From Butyrivibrio sp. MB2005 (GTDB lineage: Bacteria; Bacillota; Clostridia; Lachnospirales; Lachnospiraceae): a stretch of DNA of 64,000 bases. The translations under genes were made by a program, and so were the position numbers. Position 1 is the stretch's first letter. Each line of letters opens with the position of its first letter. The stretch covers positions 62,001-126,000 of the forward strand of contig NZ_AUJP01000009.1 of assembly GCF_000424285.1 (NCBI RefSeq), read 5' to 3'. Under the pieces are notes generated by a model. The model did not search any database and was not told where the DNA came from. It saw nothing but the letters and a program-made list of their open reading frames with translations. Shown here in pieces: positions 60,063-64,000 of the stretch.

Positions 60063-62522
60063 CGATTTTTTGAGGGTTTTATCACTAAGTTCCTTTATTT
60101 TCTGCGTTATAGGGGCGTCCCCATCGAAAAAGTACACATATCCGTGGAGAGAAGTTGCTTTTTGCAGCAGGGTCTTGGACTTACTGAAAATAAGAATCGC
60201 AGACTGCCCCTTTCCGTTCTTGGCTTCCTGAATAAGATTGGCAGCCGCGCTGTTTCCGTCAAAGGCAACAACCATGGAAGGACGCCTCTCAAATATCTCG
60301 TAGTTGAAGCTCTTATAAATACCCATTCCTTCAGCTTCTGTGGAAACCCTTATATAAACTCCCGCTTCCTTAAGCTTAACCGCTTCCTGCTTGGTGATAA
60401 GAGCAGGTACCACAGCGTAAATCCTGAATCCTTTTTTGTTGTGCTCTACAAGATATTTTTCATAACCTGAGAGCTTGTGACCTATTACAAAGCAGACTTC
60501 ATCGGGATTTAAGTATTTCATAAGCATATCCAGCTGTTTTTCTCCCTCGGGAGTAACTCTGGTTGCTCTCTTTTCGGTATTAAAGCTTCCTCCAAGGAGA
60601 ACTACCGGCACTCTGTCCCATGTAATCTCCTTTATCTGGCCCTTAAGCTCAGTGTTGGCATCAAGTCTTTTTACGCCGCCGGAAAGCCCTTTGCCAATTT
60701 TTACGGTCTTCATCTTCTCCAGAAGCACATCTTCCATGTCCCTCTTTCCTACAAGAGAGAGAAAAGCTGCTTTTTTATCTGAGTATGCCTTCTGACCTTC
60801 CTCGATAATACCGGTCTCAGCTTCCTTCATGAGCCTTAGGTCGTTTTCAGACAACTCCAGCATCTTAGCAAGAGACAGCTGCTCATCTACAGAATCTGTT
60901 CCGTAAAGCGCTGCTCCGTCGGTTCCCTGAACGCACCTTATTCCCTGCTTCAGGTATGCTTTTAGAGGGTGCTTGTCCAAGGAATTTAGATTATTTAGGC
61001 GCACATTACTGGTAAGCTGGAATTCCAGCACAATATTATTCTCTTTTAGTTGTTTTAGCACTTCGCGGCCCTTTTTCGATCTGGGGCTGTAGGTATATAA
61101 GCCGTGACCAAGACGCATCTTAGGCATGGCCTGTCCCGGTGCAAGACAATCTTTCACACAGGCTATGCTATGGGAAATATTGTCCTTCAGGCTGTCATTT
61201 TCTCCTGCGTGAACCCTTATTACGAAGGATGGATCCGCAGCAGCAATCTTCACCAGCTCTTTGAAAACAGGCTTCAGGGTGATTATGTCATTTATCTCTT
61301 CGCCTACAAAATCGCAGCCGGCCACATAAGGATCCAGAGCTGTAGCCCTTAAAACCTCAAGATTCTGCTCAAGATAATTGGCCGGAGTGATGGCGTCCTT
61401 GACGATGGTAAGAGGAATCCTTCGCATGGCTGCAAGGAACCTTATCATAACACCTGTTTCTCCATAAATGCTTGGCATTACTGCATGTACCTGCTTTAGC
61501 ATCTCAAGAGATTCGTATTTTTTTACAAGAGTTGTGTCGCTTATTTCGGCGTAGCAAACGCCCTGTCGCTTATAATTTCTTGCTATCCACAGTAGCTTAT
61601 CCTGGAAAATTGTGTTGTTGCAGTAATCCGGATTTTCTCTGTCACGAAGCATCTGCATAAGGGCCTTTTTTACATCCTCATCAGGAATCAGATAAGCAGT
61701 ATTTAACGGAATCTTATCTTCGCTCTCAGTTCCCTTTGTGAAAACATATCTGTAAAGGTAAACCTTCTCAAGATTGGTAAATACGGCCTGTCCATCCTTT
61801 ATTACAGCAAGAGACCCTCTGATTTTTACGATATTCATTTCAGCGTTATCTAGATTATTAAGGATCAGATCTGCAAAATTTATGAAGGTATTATCGTTAA
61901 TCCTTCGATCCAGGTATTTTCCTTTAAGATCCGATGACACGAACTGCCTTGCAACCTTGGCTCTCTGCCTTTCAAGCTTATCCCACTGGGCCTCAGTGAG
62001 TTTAAGTTCAAGTTTTTTCACATAATACAGGGGATATCTGATCTGGTGATAGATTCCAAGGGCTATAAGGATATCTCCCGGTAAATTTCCGTTCATGTGG
62101 GTGTGGAGATCTGAATTAAATTTATATTCCTTGCGAACTCTGGTCTTGAAAATGGTCTTAGGAAGCCCAAGCTGATAGTCCTTTGTCTGGCTCATAAGGG
62201 TCTTTGCGATAGCCGGTATGGCCGCCTTCATAAGCACATTTCCATCCTTGTCGATATTAGCTATTTCCACATCGCCAAGCCTAAATATATAACTCTCGTT
62301 ATTGTATGAATCCACATAACAAGGCACTTCTCCGCGTATCTCCAGCATTCCTTCTCTGTTTTGAGAAAGGGGAAGATCGCATATTCGGGCCAGATTCCGT
62401 ATGAGATTTCCTGTGTGGTGATTGGGCGTCGAGAGCACGTAGAATACCTTATCAAGCTCCTTATACAGGCTGACTATGATATCTTTTTCAGTATCCAGAA
62501 AAAGGCAGGTAAAATATGTCAT
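60060..62522 (-). CDS. Adenosine-deaminase-superfamily protein with C-terminal SLOG-like domain
   Basis: 820 residues. Residues 1-110 are an N-terminal domain of unknown type ('TYFTCLFLDTEKDIIVSLYK'). From about 135 to 600 there is an ADA-type metal-dependent deaminase barrel with ligands in order: H-x-H in 'DLHTHMNGN' (138-146), 'HAGEND' (438-443), 'LGHG' (471-474) and Asp in 'QGTDGAALYG' (532-541). A large insertion lies at 160-300. Residues 638-805 look like a Rossmann-like SLOG domain ('VPVVLLGGSFNTEKRATRVT', 'VVAFDGNSAAANLI'). It is the size of RdrB-type deaminases of RADAR defence, but no RdrA-like ATPase is adjacent. A plain nucleoside deaminase is about 340 residues, so the protein is more complex than a salvage enzyme. 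No ribosome-binding uncertainty: AAGGAGGG precedes the ATG. Confidence 0.8.
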   Translation of the reverse strand: MTYFTCLFLDTEKDIIVSLYKELDKVFYVLSTPNHHTGNLIRNLARICDLPLSQNREGMLEIRGEVPCYVDSYNNESYIFRLGDVEIANIDKDGNVLMKAAIPAIAKTLMSQTKDYQLGLPKTIFKTRVRKEYKFNSDLHTHMNGNLPGDILIALGIYHQIRYPLYYVKKLELKLTEAQWDKLERQRAKVARQFVSSDLKGKYLDRRINDNTFINFADLILNNLDNAEMNIVKIRGSLAVIKDGQAVFTNLEKVYLYRYVFTKGTESEDKIPLNTAYLIPDEDVKKALMQMLRDRENPDYCNNTIFQDKLLWIARNYKRQGVCYAEISDTTLVKKYESLEMLKQVHAVMPSIYGETGVMIRFLAAMRRIPLTIVKDAITPANYLEQNLEVLRATALDPYVAGCDFVGEEINDIITLKPVFKELVKIAAADPSFVIRVHAGENDSLKDNISHSIACVKDCLAPGQAMPKMRLGHGLYTYSPRSKKGREVLKQLKENNIVLEFQLTSNVRLNNLNSLDKHPLKAYLKQGIRCVQGTDGAALYGTDSVDEQLSLAKMLELSENDLRLMKEAETGIIEEGQKAYSDKKAAFLSLVGKRDMEDVLLEKMKTVKIGKGLSGGVKRLDANTELKGQIKEITWDRVPVVLLGGSFNTEKRATRVTPEGEKQLDMLMKYLNPDEVCFVIGHKLSGYEKYLVEHNKKGFRIYAVVPALITKQEAVKLKEAGVYIRVSTEAEGMGIYKSFNYEIFERRPSMVVAFDGNSAAANLIQEAKNGKGQSAILIFSKSKTLLQKATSLHGYVYFFDGDAPITQKIKELSDKTLKKS

Positions 62523-62714
62523 TTATAGACCCTCCTTAAGATAAACGGCAGGTTTGGGATCATGAATGCATCCTTGTACGTTATATTTTACCAAAACTAT
62601 CATAGATTTGAACTTAATTCTAATATTGATTTATAATAGCTAAGGAATTAAACGCGATTTCGATTTTTGTGCGTCTCCGGTACGCAAATGCTATGAGTTA
62701 GGGGAGATATATTT

Positions 62715-64000
62715 ATGGACATCTGTCTTTTGAACGATTCGTTTCCGCCCGTTATCGATGGCGTGGCTAACGTAGTAATGAACTACGGCAAACTTCTTAC
62801 GGAAAATCACGGAGCAAATGTAATAGTGGGGACTCCTAAGTATCCCAATGCCAATTATGAAGGCTATCCCTATAAGGTAATCCCTTATAAAAGTCTTGAT
62901 ACCACTGATCTTGTGGCAGGCTACAGAGCAGGTAACCCCTTAGCTATGCGTGAGATTAATCAGATGGCTGAATTTGCGCCTGATATCATCCACACTCACT
63001 GCCCCGCTTCTTCAACCATAATGGCGAGAATTCTGCAAAATGAGACCGGAGCTCCCATTGTTTTCACATATCACACTAAATTTGATGTGGATATTGCAAG
63101 GGCTGTGGGCGAAGGCTTTTTGAAAACAGAGACCATCAAGGCTATGGTAAGCAATATTTCGGCCTGTGACGAGGTTTGGGTTGTTTCTGAAGGTGCAGGT
63201 CAAAATCTTCGTTCTCTTGGCTATGAAGGGGATTACAGGGTTGTTTCCAACGGTGTGGACTTTGCTAAGGGCCGAGTTGAGAAGGCCGCCGTGGATGAGA
63301 TCAGCAAAACTTACGGTCTTCCCGATGATATCCCGGTTTATCTTTTTGTAGGAAGAATGATGAAATATAAGGGTCTTCCCATAATTATTGACGCTCTTTC
63401 TGACCTGTCCGCCAAGGGTATCGACTATCGCATGCTTTTTGTGGGCGGCGGAGCTGATGTGGAAGAAATGCAGCAAAAAGCCAGAATGCATGGCATTGCT
63501 CTTGATATTTACGATGCAGAGGGGAATCTTACCCATGAAGACGGCGATTCCGACAACACAGGAAAAATCATCTTCACAGGTCCCGTGCACGACAGAGAAA
63601 AGCTCAGAGCCTTCAATACAAGAGCTGATCTTTTCCTTTTCCCTTCCGTATATGACACCAACGGCATCGTAGTCCGCGAAGCAGCGGCCTGTGGTCTTGC
63701 CAGTGTACTGATAAAGGGCTCCTGCGCTGCAGAGGGCATAACTGATGGCAGAAATGGCTTCCTTATTGACGAAACCGCCAAATCCATGGCTGAACTCCTT
63801 ATAAGAACAGCTAAAGATCTGCCCTATCTTCGTGATGCAGGAACTCATGCCATGGATGAAATCTATATTTCCTGGGATGACAGCGTAAAAGCTGCATACG
63901 AACGCTACGGCGAGATTCGCGAACTTGTGGCAAACGGTACAATTACCCGCCGCAAGAAGCATGGCTCTGATTACTTCCTGGAGTCCGCTTCTCTTATTGT
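62715..64000 (+). CDS. Family 4 glycosyltransferase, 5' part
   Basis: 428 codons are in the window and the frame is still open at 64000. N-terminal 'NDSFPPVIDGVANVVMNYGK' and 'DIIHTHCPASSTIMARIL', then 'FTYHTKFDVDIARAVGEGFL' and C-terminal 'LFLFPSVYDTNGIVVREAAA' (donor-binding loop with E). Resembles diacylglycerol or phosphatidylinositol glycosyltransferases of the GT4 group, which make membrane glycolipids from an NDP-sugar. GGGGAGATATATTT precedes the ATG. Divergent from the ADA-family gene with a 192-base shared promoter region. Confidence 0.88.
   Translation, partial: MDICLLNDSFPPVIDGVANVVMNYGKLLTENHGANVIVGTPKYPNANYEGYPYKVIPYKSLDTTDLVAGYRAGNPLAMREINQMAEFAPDIIHTHCPASSTIMARILQNETGAPIVFTYHTKFDVDIARAVGEGFLKTETIKAMVSNISACDEVWVVSEGAGQNLRSLGYEGDYRVVSNGVDFAKGRVEKAAVDEISKTYGLPDDIPVYLFVGRMMKYKGLPIIIDALSDLSAKGIDYRMLFVGGGADVEEMQQKARMHGIALDIYDAEGNLTHEDGDSDNTGKIIFTGPVHDREKLRAFNTRADLFLFPSVYDTNGIVVREAAACGLASVLIKGSCAAEGITDGRNGFLIDETAKSMAELLIRTAKDLPYLRDAGTHAMDEIYISWDDSVKAAYERYGEIRELVANGTITRRKKHGSDYFLESASLI

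Noticed and set aside
60060..62522. Complete RADAR defence system
   Set aside because: There is no RdrA-type ATPase next to the deaminase, and the C-terminal SLOG-like domain is not known to me from RdrB.
63012..63962. Minus-strand ORF of 316 codons opposite the last glycosyltransferase
   Set aside because: The plus strand encodes a clear GT4 enzyme with a good ribosome binding site, and the minus frame has no recognisable motif.

Overview
The window looks like chromosomal DNA of an anaerobic Gram-positive Firmicute of the Lachnospiraceae, most like Butyrivibrio or Pseudobutyrivibrio. This is inferred from the codon use and proteins: strong GGAGG-type ribosome binding sites, lipoprotein signals, a feoAB iron system with FeoB-associated Cys-rich peptides, an L-rhamnose operon, a c-di-GMP protein, an Rpn nuclease, and many small XRE, AraC and MarR regulators. 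No rRNA, tRNA, CRISPR-Cas, intact insertion sequence or phage genes were seen. Most genes run on the minus strand.

Layout. 1-5.6 kb: a surface-polysaccharide locus (ABC exporter, two glycosyltransferases, a HAD-like protein). It is punctuated by copies of a 17-bp palindrome and ends at an XRE regulator that is the natural candidate to bind them. 6.2-12.3 kb: a decayed zone with a 5'-truncated yitT, an ABC-ATPase head, a truncated secreted protein and a P-type ATPase tail, interspersed with intact XRE and AraC regulators and a large beta-helix lipoprotein. 12.4-16.7 kb: iron uptake (feoA, feoB, Cys-rich accessory peptides, a short Fur-like protein) and a DtxR-type regulator. Two GTTAGCATATGCTAAC-type boxes lie here, one before feoA and one before a flavodoxin relic. 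16.7-24.1 kb: split chromate transporter, MFS exporter, TldD/TldE peptidase pair, a second broken yitT and a MATE exporter. 24.3-29.5 kb: a two-component system with an FtsX-type ABC transporter, a likely antimicrobial-peptide sensing and efflux module. 29.6-36.7 kb: DUF89 phosphatase, AAC(3)-like acetyltransferase, erythromycin-esterase-like protein, MarR, flavin proteins, GNAT and YjdF. 36.9-42.8 kb: AAA/DUF4143 ATPase and a redox cluster (SDR, aldo/keto reductase, flavodoxin, divergent LysR).

42.9-48.4 kb holds the most unusual material. There is a fusion of a peptidase-S51-like domain, whose expected catalytic serine is replaced, to degenerate GGDEF and intact EAL domains. Next to it is a possible sigma-28 promoter before an unknown acidic protein, then an Rpn nuclease, then an exact 84-bp tandem array whose units each carry an imperfect palindrome. 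48.7-51.6 kb: an LprI-type lipoprotein and a methyltransferase. 51.9-57.7 kb: rhaB, rhaD and rhaA with two AraC activators. 57.8-60 kb: an amino-acid ABC importer. 60-62.5 kb: an 820-residue adenosine-deaminase-superfamily protein with a C-terminal Rossmann (SLOG-like) domain, the best candidate for an undescribed nucleotide-based system. 62.7 kb to the end: a family-4 glycosyltransferase running off the window.

A general feature is the density of gene relics. About eleven truncated or internally deleted genes are recognisable in 64 kb with no transposase nearby, which suggests decay by small deletions. All family assignments come from reading translated sequence and motifs; no database search was run.
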